Below, piece by piece: positions 1 through 8,023 of a stretch of DNA of 17,575 nucleotides; the first letter of the stretch is position 1, and every line of letters begins with the position of its first letter. The translations under genes and the position numbers were made by a program. Source of the stretch: Clostridia bacterium (GTDB lineage: Bacteria; Bacillota; Clostridia; Oscillospirales; Acutalibacteraceae); NCBI GenBank assembly GCA_024689165.1, contig JAILDS010000308.1:1-17575 (forward strand). Direction: 5' to 3'. The notes below the pieces were generated by a model. That model saw only the letters and a list, made by a program, of their open reading frames with translations, searched no databases and was not told the DNA's origin.

Positions 1-625
1 GGCTCGTTTCGCCGATATGCGCGACAAAAACGTTGCCGCAAGCCCGTGAAGCGGGCTTTTCCGTCATAGAGCGTTTGACGGCGATCATCGTGAGGGTGCT
101 GTCCGCCCGGACCTTTTCCGCGCCGGTCGCGTTCTCTCCGACTCCGCTGGGCACGTCGATGGCGAAAACGGGCTTGCCGGAAGAGTTTGCCAGCCTGACC
201 GCGTCGAGCTCGTCGCCCGACAGCACGCCGCGGAAGCCTATTCCGAACACGGCGTCTGCGATCAGGTCGCTTTCAGCGAGAAGCCTCGCGGTTTCGTCGC
301 GGTCGAAAAACAACTCGGTACAGTTCGATTTTTTAAGAGCTTTTGCCCTGAAAAACGAGCTGACCTCATCGTAGGGCTTCCGGGACAGCCTTATAAGAGA
401 AATGCTCCTGCTGCCGAGAAGCCCGTCGCAGGCGCAGGCGTATGCGTCGCCTCCGTTCCTGCCGCTTCCGCAGAGAAAAACGATTCTGTACGCGTCGGGG
501 TATTCCGAAACTATGTGTTCCGCGCAGGCGTGACCGGCGTCAGCCATCATTCCGGCAAAACCTGGTCCGGAACGCGCAGTCTCGTTTTCTACCTCGCGTA
601 TCTGGGCATTAGAGAGGACTCTCAC
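1..625 (-). CDS. nnrE: NAD(P)H-hydrate epimerase (YjeF_N domain), C-terminal end outside the window
   Basis: Repairs damaged NADH/NADPH by epimerising the R and S hydrates. I translated the minus strand from 625 downward and found 208 open codons to the edge. It shows the YjeF_N landmarks: an N-terminal LSNAQIREVE segment, GSGRNGGDAYA at residues 53-63 (family form NGGDG), DAVFGIGFRG at 124-133 and DVPSG at 157-161, ending with the VFVAHIGE strand that usually closes this domain. The start is a GTG directly abutting the TAA of the upstream SDR gene, with AGGGAG a few bases upstream inside that gene's last codons, so the two are translationally linked. The edge prevents telling a stand-alone epimerase (about 210-220 aa) from a bifunctional Nnr fused to an ADP-dependent dehydratase. 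Family assignment is secure; the symbol is by homology only. Confidence 0.85.
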   Translation of the reverse strand, partial: MRVLSNAQIREVENETARSGPGFAGMMADAGHACAEHIVSEYPDAYRIVFLCGSGRNGGDAYACACDGLLGSRSISLIRLSRKPYDEVSSFFRAKALKKSNCTELFFDRDETARLLAESDLIADAVFGIGFRGVLSGDELDAVRLANSSGKPVFAIDVPSGVGENATGAEKVRADSTLTMIAVKRSMTEKPASRACGNVFVAHIGETS

Positions 626-1636
626 TTACTCTCCCTTCATTCCGACAAGTTCGGCGTTGCCCTTGTACGCGTCCACGCTGAGCTTGACGGAATCGAATAT
701 CGCCGATTCTATGTCGTCGTCGGTCGCTCCGAGAGAACGGGCGTATTTCGGGTCGATGAAGGTGTTCATGCACATGATGTCGGCGAGCCCGACGGGATCG
801 ATACCGGATTGAATGCCGCGCTTTTTGTAATCCGCGCGGAGCTTGAGCCCGTAAGCACGGAACATCATCTTTGAGATGTGGATGATGCTCCTTTCGGGAC
901 AGCCCATTGCTTTATGGACGATGTGCAGGAACTCGTCCCAGGTCAGGTTGTAGCAGCCGATAGGGTAGGCGTGAGCGCCCTTATTATTGTACGCGGCTCC
1001 GGTAATGACCTCTGCGACCTGACGGACGGTGACCATGGTCGTTCCGCCCTTGGGGTACATAGTGACCTTGCCCATTCCCTCGAGCTGCTCGATGAGTATG
1101 ACCCATACGGGCTTTCTTCCGGGCTGGGTGCCGAAAATGTAAGGCAGCTCAAGCACGCTGACGTCGAACTCCCTGTCGGCGTAGCCGAGGGCTACGTTCT
1201 CCTGCTCGATACGTGAGCGGATGTAGGGATGACGCTTCGTCAGTTCGAGCTCGGGGCAGGTCTTCGCGAAATATGAAAAATACGAACCGAGCACGACGGC
1301 GTGTTTTACGCCGACCTTCTTGCACAGCTTCATGAAGCGACGCACGGGTTCGATATTATATTTCTTGTACGCGTTGTACACCGGAGCCGGGAACTCGACC
1401 CTTTCGTCGACCCCTGCGGCAAAAACGAAGGTGTCGCAGCCCGTCATCAGCTCCTCGAGCTTATCGTCGCTCATTTCAAGGTAGTTGCCGAAGATCAGCT
1501 CCATTTCTTCCGGGATGGGAGCGCCTTTGGGAAGGTCGGGCAGCGCGACTGTCCTGACTTCGTGCCCGTCAGCGATGAATTTTGCTGCTGCGGCGCAGCC
1601 CAGAAGGCCGGTTCCGCCTATCATAAAGACTTTCAT
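626..1636 (-). CDS. NAD-dependent epimerase/dehydratase-type (extended SDR) protein
   Basis: A 336-residue Rossmann-fold protein. It opens with MKVFMIGGTGLLG (glycine motif at 7-13) and has the FAAGVD strand near 71-77 and a GSYFSYF segment at 117-123, as in extended or atypical short-chain dehydrogenases. The usual YxxxK catalytic pair appears as Y138-I-R-S-R142, so lysine is replaced by arginine; catalysis by the classical mechanism is therefore doubtful and the substrate cannot be named. The start ATG at 1636 has a clear GGAGG (plus-strand complement 1644-1648) eight bases upstream. It follows rnhA on the same strand but has its own promoter candidate in the AT-rich gap, and its stop abuts the start of the NAD(P)H-hydrate epimerase gene. 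The pairing with a nicotinamide-nucleotide repair enzyme suggests, but does not show, a role in cofactor or small-molecule maintenance. Confidence 0.8.
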   Translation of the reverse strand: MKVFMIGGTGLLGCAAAAKFIADGHEVRTVALPDLPKGAPIPEEMELIFGNYLEMSDDKLEELMTGCDTFVFAAGVDERVEFPAPVYNAYKKYNIEPVRRFMKLCKKVGVKHAVVLGSYFSYFAKTCPELELTKRHPYIRSRIEQENVALGYADREFDVSVLELPYIFGTQPGRKPVWVILIEQLEGMGKVTMYPKGGTTMVTVRQVAEVITGAAYNNKGAHAYPIGCYNLTWDEFLHIVHKAMGCPERSIIHISKMMFRAYGLKLRADYKKRGIQSGIDPVGLADIMCMNTFIDPKYARSLGATDDDIESAIFDSVKLSVDAYKGNAELVGMKGE

Positions 1637-1681
1637 TTTTATACCTCCGCTGCAAAAAATCGTGGTTATTATTATTTTTTA

Positions 1682-1709
1682 ATTGTACATTAATTAATAA
1701 AAAAATCAA
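1682..1709 (-). promoter_or_regulatory. Candidate sigma-A promoter of the SDR-nnrE pair
   Basis: On the minus strand TTGATT (1709-1704) is separated by 16 bases from TACAAT (1687-1682), in an AT-rich gap between rnhA and the SDR gene. Each hexamer matches at least four of six consensus bases. No convincing terminator hairpin lies between rnhA and this promoter, so some read-through from rnhA is possible. Confidence 0.5.
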
Positions 1710-1728
1710 GTATTATATCGTAAACATA

Positions 1729-2196
1729 TTAAGAAGAACTCAAATCGGCTGATATGGGCCCTTTGAACCTGGCGGCTTCCTCAACGGCGATCCTGTCGCA
1801 GCGCTCGTTGTGGTCCACTCCGCTGTGACCTTTGACGAGGTGGAAAGTCGTTTCGTGTTTCTGGGTCAATTGGTCGAGCTCCTGCCAAAGATCGACGTTG
1901 AGAACGGCGGATTTGTCTTTCTTTTTCCAGCCGTGTATCTTCCACGAGGTCAGCCAGTTTTTGGAAAAAGCGTTTTCGATATACGATGAGTCGGTATATA
2001 TATCGACCCTGCAGGGCCTGTTAAGCGCGCCGAGCCCCTTTATGACCGCGGTCAGCTCCATACGGTTGTTTGTCGTTTCCGCTTCGCCGCCTGATATGAT
2101 CTTTTCATGCCCGCGGCACATCAATATAGCGCACCAGCCCCCGGGACCCGGGTTGCCGGAGCACGCGCCGTCTGTATATAAAGTCACTTCGTCCAT
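1729..2196 (-). CDS. rnhA: Ribonuclease HI
   Basis: Cleaves the RNA strand of RNA-DNA hybrids (R-loops, primer remnants) in the cytoplasm. The 155-residue product has the same length as Escherichia coli RNase HI. It has all four metal-binding acidic residues: D9 in YTDGACSGNPG, E47 in NRMEL, D69 in YTDSSY and D134 in NERCD, plus the general-base histidine H124 in KGHSG. The basic-protrusion helix region W81-W90 with KKK at 91-93 is retained. The reading frame stays open far upstream of MDEV, but homology begins at MDEVTLYTDG, so ATG 2196 is chosen; only a weak GGA precedes it. The gene is transcribed divergently from rnj, which puts two RNA-processing nucleases on one 250-base control region. 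Confidence 0.93.
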   Translation of the reverse strand: MDEVTLYTDGACSGNPGPGGWCAILMCRGHEKIISGGEAETTNNRMELTAVIKGLGALNRPCRVDIYTDSSYIENAFSKNWLTSWKIHGWKKKDKSAVLNVDLWQELDQLTQKHETTFHLVKGHSGVDHNERCDRIAVEEAARFKGPISADLSSS

Positions 2197-2225
2197 GGTT
2201 ATCCAAAAAAGTTCGGTCGTTACTT

Positions 2226-2272
2226 GATAAATTGTACAATAATAATTTATCACAGGGAAAAAATTTTTACAA
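2226..2272 (-). promoter_or_regulatory. Candidate rnhA promoter with overlapping dyad
   Basis: Minus-strand TTGTAA (2272-2267) and TAAATT (2249-2244) are 17 bases apart. The -10 overlaps an 8-base inverted repeat, GATAAATT at 2226-2233 against AATTTATC at 2244-2251. The 10-base palindrome ATTGTACAAT (2231-2240) lies between and across these arms. This could be an operator or just a symmetric AT-rich start region. Confidence 0.45.
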
Positions 2273-2302
2273 GCTGTTTTTGACTTAAACGGCTCACGGG
2301 GC

Positions 2303-2331
2303 TTGACAAAAGGAAAGGAAACGGATAAAAT
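2303..2331 (+). promoter_or_regulatory. Strong sigma-A promoter of rnj and the downstream run
   Basis: TTGACA (2303-2308), a 17-base spacer and TAAAAT (2326-2331): a perfect -35, a five-of-six -10 and optimal spacing. The predicted transcript start is near 2338, leaving about 105 bases of leader before the rnj ATG. A second, weaker candidate, TTGACA (2376-2381)-N17-TAATTT (2399-2404), lies inside this leader. Confidence 0.75.
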
Positions 2332-2338
2332 ATCATAA

Positions 2339-2360
2339 GAAATGACAAAGGAGACATTTC
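2339..2360 (+). promoter_or_regulatory. 5'-terminal hairpin with Shine-Dalgarno-like loop in the rnj leader
   Basis: GAAATG (2339-2344) pairs perfectly with CATTTC (2355-2360). The 10-base loop contains AAAGGAG (2347-2353). The element begins at about the predicted transcript start. No usable start codon follows at ribosome spacing, and the real rnj ribosome binding site lies about 80 bases downstream. The structure is seen in the sequence; a role in transcript stability or autoregulation is inference. Confidence 0.45.
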
Positions 2361-2443
2361 GGGCCCTTTTTACTGTTGACAAACGGTCTTTTTTTTCGTA
2401 ATTTCCGGGGTTGACAGTTTTGATTGAAGAACGGAGTTTGTTT

Positions 2444-4171
2444 ATGGAAAATACGGCGCAGAGCGCGCGCAAATACGGAAAAGTTTTTCCGCCGTCGGCG
2501 ACGGGCAATGAAAACACCGTAAGGATAGCTTTTATCGGCGGCCTTAACGAGATCGGAAAGAACTGCACTCTGATCGAGTGCGGCAATGAGATGATACTCA
2601 TCGACTGCGGACTGGAATTCCCCGACCAGAGCATGCTGGGCGTCGACGTCGTAGTACCCGATTTTACGTATCTTGAAAGGAACGCCGGCAAGGTCAAGGC
2701 GATATTCGTGACCCACGGCCACGAGGATCATATCGGCTCTCTTCCTTACCTGCTCAAAACGGTGAACCGCCCGATATACGCCACAAAACTGACCTGCGGC
2801 CTTATCAACGGGAAACTCAGGGAGCACGGTCTTGAGAATGACGTTAAAATGAACATGATCGTTCCGGGCGACGTCGTCAAAGTGGGCTCGTTTTCTATCG
2901 AAGCGATACACGTCAACCATTCCATTCCCGACGCTCTTGCCTTCGCGATCCGCACACCGGCCGGTCTGATCGTCCATACGGGCGACTTCAAGATCGACAG
3001 CACCCCGATCGACGGGGATATCATCGACCTGCCCCGTTTTGCCGAGCTCGGCAAGGAAGGCGTTCTCTGCCTGATGTGCGAATCCACCAACGCGGAAAAG
3101 GCCGGTTTCACGGAAAGCGAAAAGAAAGTCGGCAAATCCCTTGAAAAACTCTTTGAGCAGGCCGGCGAGAGGCGTATCCTCGTCGCGACCTTCGCGTCGA
3201 ACATACACCGCGTCCAGCAGATCATAAACATAGCGGCCGCTTCCGGCAGAAAGGTCTCTTTCTCCGGCCGGAGCCTTGAAAACGTGGTCCAGATCGGATC
3301 GGAACTCGGTTATCTCGACGTTCCGGAGGACCTGATCGTTCCGGTCGACACCGTCAAGAATTATCCGGACTCCGAGCTCGTTATCATAACGACCGGCAGT
3401 CAGGGCGAGCCCATGAGCGCGCTTTCGCGCATGGCCATGAACGAGCACCGCAAGGTCAGCATCGGTCCGAACGACTTCGTCATAATTTCCGCTAAGCCCA
3501 TCCCCGGAAACGAGAAGATGGTTTCCAACGTCGTCAACGAGCTCATGAAGCTCGGCGCCGAGGTCATATATCAGACGATGTACGAGGTCCACGTTTCGGG
3601 TCACGCCTGCCAGGAGGAGCTCAAGCTCATCATGGGGCTGACAAAGCCGAAGTTCTTTATCCCCGTTCACGGTGAGCAGAAACACCTTCAGCACAATGCC
3701 GCGCTGGCGACGGAGATGGGGATCCCGTCCGAGAACATCATCATAGGCGACATAGGCTCGGTCGTAGAGCTTTCGCAGGACAGCATCTGCCTTACCGGAA
3801 CGGTCCCGTCGGGCAAGGTCTTCGTCGATTCTTCCGGCGCAGGCGACGTCGCCTCGAGCGTTATCCGCGACAGAAGGAAGCTTGCCGTCGACGGCATTCT
3901 GATAGTATCGTGTTCCGTATCTCCGGAAAGCGGTTTGCTTATGTCCGAGATAGATATCAGCTCCAAGGGCTTTGTATACGTCCGCGACGCGCGCGAGATA
4001 TTCGAGGTCGCGGAGTCCGCCGCCAGGGCATGCGTCGAAAAGAACGCCGACAGCTCAAAATTCGACCTTACCGCGCTGAAAATAAAGGTAAGGGACGAGG
4101 TCGGTAAAGCCATTTACGAAAAGACCAAGAGGAACCCGATCGTAGTCGCGGCCATTACCTGCTGCCAATGA
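2444..4171 (+). CDS. rnj: Ribonuclease J
   Basis: A 5'-3' exo- and endoribonuclease of the metallo-beta-lactamase/beta-CASP family, central to mRNA decay and rRNA maturation in Firmicutes. The 575-residue product has HGHEDH at residues 91-96 (HxHxDH metal motif), the GDFKID segment, beta-CASP sequence around ATFASNIHR, GHACQEE and PVHGE, and a C-terminal RNase J domain with KRNPIVV. ATG 2444 is preferred: CGGAG (2432-2436) sits seven bases upstream, and homology does not need the in-frame TTG at 2411, which is part of a TTGACA. The stop overlaps gdpP as ATGA. A single rnj copy is visible here; whether a second paralogue exists elsewhere cannot be seen. Confidence 0.95.
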   Translation: MENTAQSARKYGKVFPPSATGNENTVRIAFIGGLNEIGKNCTLIECGNEMILIDCGLEFPDQSMLGVDVVVPDFTYLERNAGKVKAIFVTHGHEDHIGSLPYLLKTVNRPIYATKLTCGLINGKLREHGLENDVKMNMIVPGDVVKVGSFSIEAIHVNHSIPDALAFAIRTPAGLIVHTGDFKIDSTPIDGDIIDLPRFAELGKEGVLCLMCESTNAEKAGFTESEKKVGKSLEKLFEQAGERRILVATFASNIHRVQQIINIAAASGRKVSFSGRSLENVVQIGSELGYLDVPEDLIVPVDTVKNYPDSELVIITTGSQGEPMSALSRMAMNEHRKVSIGPNDFVIISAKPIPGNEKMVSNVVNELMKLGAEVIYQTMYEVHVSGHACQEELKLIMGLTKPKFFIPVHGEQKHLQHNAALATEMGIPSENIIIGDIGSVVELSQDSICLTGTVPSGKVFVDSSGAGDVASSVIRDRRKLAVDGILIVSCSVSPESGLLMSEIDISSKGFVYVRDAREIFEVAESAARACVEKNADSSKFDLTALKIKVRDEVGKAIYEKTKRNPIVVAAITCCQ

Positions 4172-6159
4172 GGATACGGCAGATCATCGGTTCCGATCCG
4201 GCTGCGCTTTTCCCGGCGGCGTTATTCGCCGCCGCGGCTGTTTATTTTGCCTTTGTGGACTGGCGCTATTCGGTCTGTGCCGCTGCCGCTTGTGCCGCTA
4301 CCATCGCCGTATTCTTCGCGTTTGCTGTAAAAAGGTACCGTTCTCTCGAATCTAAAATCAAATATTTCAATGAAGCGATCGCTCTGGGGAACCTTTCGGA
4401 AACGGACAGGATCGCGGCATTCCCGATCCCTGCCGTTCTGTGCGACGAGCGCGGCGATATTTACTGGGGCAGCGACCTTTTTTACCGCGACGTTCTGTGC
4501 GCCGGATCTGAAAAACCCAAGGCGGTCAATATCTCCGAGCTCGGCGATTTTCTGCCGTTGAGCGACATGGCCGGGAAGAGAGTCGACGCTTCTTCCGGCC
4601 AAAGCCGTTTCACCGCGACGGTCTCCGAACTGGGCGACAACTCCTGGGCTGTCTATTTCCATGAGGACACGCGGCTGAAGCTCGTCGAGACCGAATACAA
4701 ACGCTCCAGACCTGTCGTGATGCTCATGACACTCGACGTCCTTGAGCTCAGCAGCCCGGAAAGAGAAGACGATGCGGATCTCATCACCGCGCTTGAAAAG
4801 AACATCGTTTCATGGCTTTCGGGCTTTGACTGCGTAGTGCGCCGTTACGGCGCCTCAAGGTTTCTTGCGATAACCGAGAGCGAAAAATACGAGCGTATGC
4901 TCGCCGGTGGGTTCGAGCTGCTTGACAAGGTAAAAAAATTTGAGTATAACGGTCTGAGGACGGACGCATCTCTAGCTGTCGGGATCGGTATAGAACGCTC
5001 GATTCGCGAGGGCGAGAAGTCAGCCCGTCTCGCGCTTGATATGGCCCGCGGACGCGGCGGCGACCAGGCGGCCGTGCGTACCCGCGACGGCTATGATTTT
5101 ATCGGAGGATTGTCTCAGACGGTCGAGCGCGTATCGGCCGCTCAGGTCAGGCTCATTTCCGAAGCGCTCGGCGACCTTCTGGCGTCATGCTCGAACTGTA
5201 TAGTTATGGGGCACAGAAATTCCGATTTCGACTGCGTCGGCGCATCTCTCGGGATCAGTGCCCTGGCGCGCGCTCTCGGAGTCGAATGCGTGATCGCCTT
5301 CGATGAGAAGACCACGCTTTCAAAACCTTTGACCGAGCTTTTCCGCGGCGCTTCGTCAAATCCCTTCGTTTCACTCGAAACTGCTTTGGGTCTGGCAGGC
5401 GGCAAAACGCTTCTGATCGTCACCGACAACCAGCGTATGGCGACGGTCGACTGCCCGCAGCTGCTCGACAGATGCGGTTCGGTCGTTGTAATAGACCACC
5501 ACAGGATGTCTGTCGACCATATCAGCGACGCCGCTCTGTTTTTCCATGATCCGAACGCGTCCTCCGCCTGTGAGATGACTTCGGAGCTGCTCAGGCTCTC
5601 GCCGGCGCAGGTCAGGCTTACCCGCGACGAGGCGGACGGCCTGTTTGCGGGAATGCTGCTCGACACGAAAAACTTTACGCTCCATTGCGGCGTCAGGACC
5701 TTTGAGACAGCGGCTTATCTGCGCTCCTGCGGCGCCGATCCCGTCAGAGTAAGGGGCTTCTTCGCCAACACTCTCGACGAAAAGCGGATAATCAACGAGA
5801 TCGTTGAGTCGGCTAATATCCGTTTGCCTTACGCGGTCGCCGTTTGTGAAAAACCCTATCCGAAGGTCCGTCTGCTGTGTTCAATGGCGGCCGACGAACT
5901 TCTCGGCGTGGTTGACGTCGACGCGTCTTTCGTCATTTATCCGACCGAAAGCGGCGCGACTGCCGTCAGCGCAAGGTCGCGCGAGAACGTCAACGTCCAG
6001 CTCGTAATGGAAAAACTCGGCGGCGGGGGCCACAGGAACATGGCGGCTGCCATGCTCGGCGGCGTTACTCTCCAGGATGCGATAGAACGCCTGCATTCCG
6101 CCTTGGCGGAATATGAAGACGAACATTCAGAAATGATCAAGCAGGAGGAAAAGATATGA
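4168..6159 (+). CDS. gdpP: Cyclic-di-AMP phosphodiesterase, GdpP type
   Basis: A membrane-anchored enzyme that hydrolyses c-di-AMP to pApA. The 663-residue protein has two N-terminal membrane segments (about 11-29 and 34-53), a PAS-like region (about 80-165), a degenerate GGDEF domain (about 180-300), a DHH domain (about 340-500) and DHHA1 (about 560-650). Visible motif residues are H349, D353 and D355 (GHRNSDFD), D420, D443-H444-H445 (IDHHR), D499 (LLDTKNF) and GGGGHRNMA at 618-626. The second motif, usually D-T-H or D-T-N, reads D-N-Q here. ATG overlaps the rnj stop by four bases and its own TGA overlaps rplI the same way. The order gdpP-rplI-dnaB is common in Firmicutes and supports the call over a generic DHH phosphoesterase. 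Confidence 0.93.
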   Translation: MRIRQIIGSDPAALFPAALFAAAAVYFAFVDWRYSVCAAAACAATIAVFFAFAVKRYRSLESKIKYFNEAIALGNLSETDRIAAFPIPAVLCDERGDIYWGSDLFYRDVLCAGSEKPKAVNISELGDFLPLSDMAGKRVDASSGQSRFTATVSELGDNSWAVYFHEDTRLKLVETEYKRSRPVVMLMTLDVLELSSPEREDDADLITALEKNIVSWLSGFDCVVRRYGASRFLAITESEKYERMLAGGFELLDKVKKFEYNGLRTDASLAVGIGIERSIREGEKSARLALDMARGRGGDQAAVRTRDGYDFIGGLSQTVERVSAAQVRLISEALGDLLASCSNCIVMGHRNSDFDCVGASLGISALARALGVECVIAFDEKTTLSKPLTELFRGASSNPFVSLETALGLAGGKTLLIVTDNQRMATVDCPQLLDRCGSVVVIDHHRMSVDHISDAALFFHDPNASSACEMTSELLRLSPAQVRLTRDEADGLFAGMLLDTKNFTLHCGVRTFETAAYLRSCGADPVRVRGFFANTLDEKRIINEIVESANIRLPYAVAVCEKPYPKVRLLCSMAADELLGVVDVDASFVIYPTESGATAVSARSRENVNVQLVMEKLGGGGHRNMAAAMLGGVTLQDAIERLHSALAEYEDEHSEMIKQEEKI

Positions 6160-6596
6160 AGATAGTTCTTCTTGAGGACGTAAAATCCCTCGGAAAACGC
6201 GGCGAACTTGTCAACGCCGCTGACGGTTACGCCAAGAATTTCCTTTTCCCGAGAAAGCTCGCCAAGCCTGCCGACGCCGCAGCCTTGAACGAGATCAAAA
6301 ACCGTGAGGCTTCTCAGCGGCACAGGATCGCCGTTGAGACAGCCGAAGCTCAGAAGAATGCCGAAGCTCTTGAAGGCAGGACTGTCAGAGTATCCGCAAG
6401 GTCCGGTCAGAACGGCAAGCTTTTCGGTTCCGTTACTACCAAGGACATATCAGAGGCGGTCAAGGCTTCGCTCGGGCTTGATATCGACAAAAAGAATCTT
6501 TCCTGCGATGATATCCGTTCTTACGGCACATTCGAAGTGACGGCGAAGCTTTATACCGGTATCAGCGCGTCGTTTTATGTGCTTGTCGGTGAATAA
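6156..6596 (+). CDS. rplI: 50S ribosomal protein L9
   Basis: Binds 23S rRNA near the L1 stalk base and influences frame maintenance. The 146-residue length is normal. The N-terminal domain is unmistakable (KIVLLEDVKSLGKRGE, then DGYAKNFLFP), followed by the long connecting helix (about 45-75) and the C-terminal rRNA-binding domain with GKLFGSVTTKDI. The start overlaps the gdpP stop as ATGA, and AGGAGG lies eight bases upstream. Only two bases separate its stop from dnaB, so these genes are certainly co-transcribed. Confidence 0.97.
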   Translation: MKIVLLEDVKSLGKRGELVNAADGYAKNFLFPRKLAKPADAAALNEIKNREASQRHRIAVETAEAQKNAEALEGRTVRVSARSGQNGKLFGSVTTKDISEAVKASLGLDIDKKNLSCDDIRSYGTFEVTAKLYTGISASFYVLVGE

Positions 6597-6598
6597 TC

Positions 6599-8023
6599 AT
6601 GCCGCTTGATCTTCCGCTGCCGTCCGCTTCGTCGGATTCGCAGCCTTACAGCCTGACCGCGGAACAGGCGGTACTGGGCGCGATAATAAGCGATCCGTCA
6701 TGTTTTTCGGCGGCCGCGATCGTGGTCCGCCCGGATGATTTTTATCTTCCGCTGCATAAAGAGATATTCTCTGCTCTTTCCGCGCTCGACGCTTCACAGT
6801 CGGGCAGATTTGACGCGCTCGTCGTCCTCGATTATCTCATCAAAAACGGGGTAACGACGGAACAGGACGGAAAACAGTATATTTTTGACCTTGTTTCTTC
6901 CGTGCCGACGACCTCGAATGTAGAAAAGTACGCCCGTATCGTTCGCGATAAAGCATATATAAGGGCTCTGATCGACTATGCCAACGAAACGATCGAAGAG
7001 GCCCGGGACGGTTCGCATGCCTCCGACGTTCTTCTCAATTCGGCGGAACAGCGTCTTTATGAGATACGCAAAGGCCAGACGATCAAGGGCCCGGAAAGGC
7101 TGTCCGATATCCTTCCGGTAGTTTATTCGTCTTTGACCGAGCTCGTCGGAGAGGACGCCGCGGAGCATAAGGGCCTTCCTACGGGCTTTCCGGACCTCGA
7201 CGCGAGCATCAACGGCCTCAACCGATCGGATCTTGTTATAATAGGCGCCCGTCCTGCCATGGGCAAGACCTCGTTCGTGCTCAATATGGCGCGCAACTTG
7301 TGCGTTCTGTCGGGGAAGAGAGCCGTTGTTTTCTCTCTGGAAATGTCAAAGGAGCAGCTCGCGCAGAGGATCCTTTCGACCGAGGCAAGGATAGAGAGCA
7401 GCAAGATGCGTTCGGGCAGGCTTTCGAAGGAAGACTGGCGCAATATGTCCGGCGCTATCCAGTACCTCGCGGGCTGCGATCTGTGGCTCGACGACACATC
7501 CGACATAACCGTGCCCGAGATGAAAGCGAGAGTCAGAAGGCTCGGCAACGTTTCATGCGTTTTTATCGACTATCTCCAGCTTATGACCGGGGCGAAAAAA
7601 ACCGATAACAGGACTCAGGAGGTCGCGGAAATAACCAGGAGCCTCAAACTCATGGCAAAGGACCTTCAGATACCCGTCATTACCTGCGCCCAGCTATCCA
7701 GAGGTACCGAGGAGCGCGGGCGTTCTCACAGGCCGCAGCTTTCCGACCTGAGAGAATCCGGAACGATAGAACAGGACGCGGACATCGTCATGATGCTTTA
7801 CCGCCGTGATTATTACAAAGAGCAGGACGCTGAAAACGCGCGCAAGGGCGGTAAAAACAGCAGCGAGGAAGAGGAGGACCGACCCGCCGGGATCCCAGCC
7901 GACATAAACGAGACGCAGCTTCTCATCCAGAAGAACCGCCACGGGCCGACAGGGACCATACATCTTGTGTTCAATTCCGAATACACGCTATTTACCTGCA
8001 TTGAAAGAGAAAAATCAGCTTGA
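6599..8023 (+). CDS. dnaB: Replicative DNA helicase
   Basis: The hexameric 5'-3' helicase that unwinds DNA at the replication fork (called DnaC in Bacillus subtilis). In the 474-residue protein the N-terminal DnaB domain runs from AEQAVLGAI (about 21) to about 125. The RecA-like domain carries GARPAMGKT (216-224, Walker A), VFIDYLQLM (321-329, Walker B), the CAQLSRGTEER segment and the DLRESGTIEQDAD motif that precedes the arginine-finger region. No intein interrupts these motifs, a frequent insertion place in dnaB genes. A glutamate-rich linker (SSEEEEDRP) near 423-432 precedes the final strands. The start is two bases after the rplI stop with only a modest GGTGA upstream. The end overlaps tilS. 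Confidence 0.97.
   Translation: MPLDLPLPSASSDSQPYSLTAEQAVLGAIISDPSCFSAAAIVVRPDDFYLPLHKEIFSALSALDASQSGRFDALVVLDYLIKNGVTTEQDGKQYIFDLVSSVPTTSNVEKYARIVRDKAYIRALIDYANETIEEARDGSHASDVLLNSAEQRLYEIRKGQTIKGPERLSDILPVVYSSLTELVGEDAAEHKGLPTGFPDLDASINGLNRSDLVIIGARPAMGKTSFVLNMARNLCVLSGKRAVVFSLEMSKEQLAQRILSTEARIESSKMRSGRLSKEDWRNMSGAIQYLAGCDLWLDDTSDITVPEMKARVRRLGNVSCVFIDYLQLMTGAKKTDNRTQEVAEITRSLKLMAKDLQIPVITCAQLSRGTEERGRSHRPQLSDLRESGTIEQDADIVMMLYRRDYYKEQDAENARKGGKNSSEEEEDRPAGIPADINETQLLIQKNRHGPTGTIHLVFNSEYTLFTCIEREKSA

Noticed and set aside
41..60. Terminator-like hairpin AGCCCG-TGAAG-CGGGCT followed by TTTT on the plus strand.
   Set aside because: It lies inside the minus-strand epimerase gene and no plus-strand gene ends there; most likely a coding coincidence, though it could stop antisense transcripts.
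2411..2443. In-frame TTG at 2411 as an earlier start for RNase J.
   Set aside because: No ribosome binding site at proper spacing and no added homology; ATG 2444 has CGGAG at seven bases.
2333..3694. A 453-codon open frame on the minus strand opposite rnj.
   Set aside because: It lies antisense to an unmistakable RNase J gene, has low-complexity shadow-like composition and no supporting start signals.
6599..8023. Checked dnaB for an intein or other insertion.
   Set aside because: Walker A, Walker B and downstream motifs are contiguous and the length of 474 residues is ordinary.
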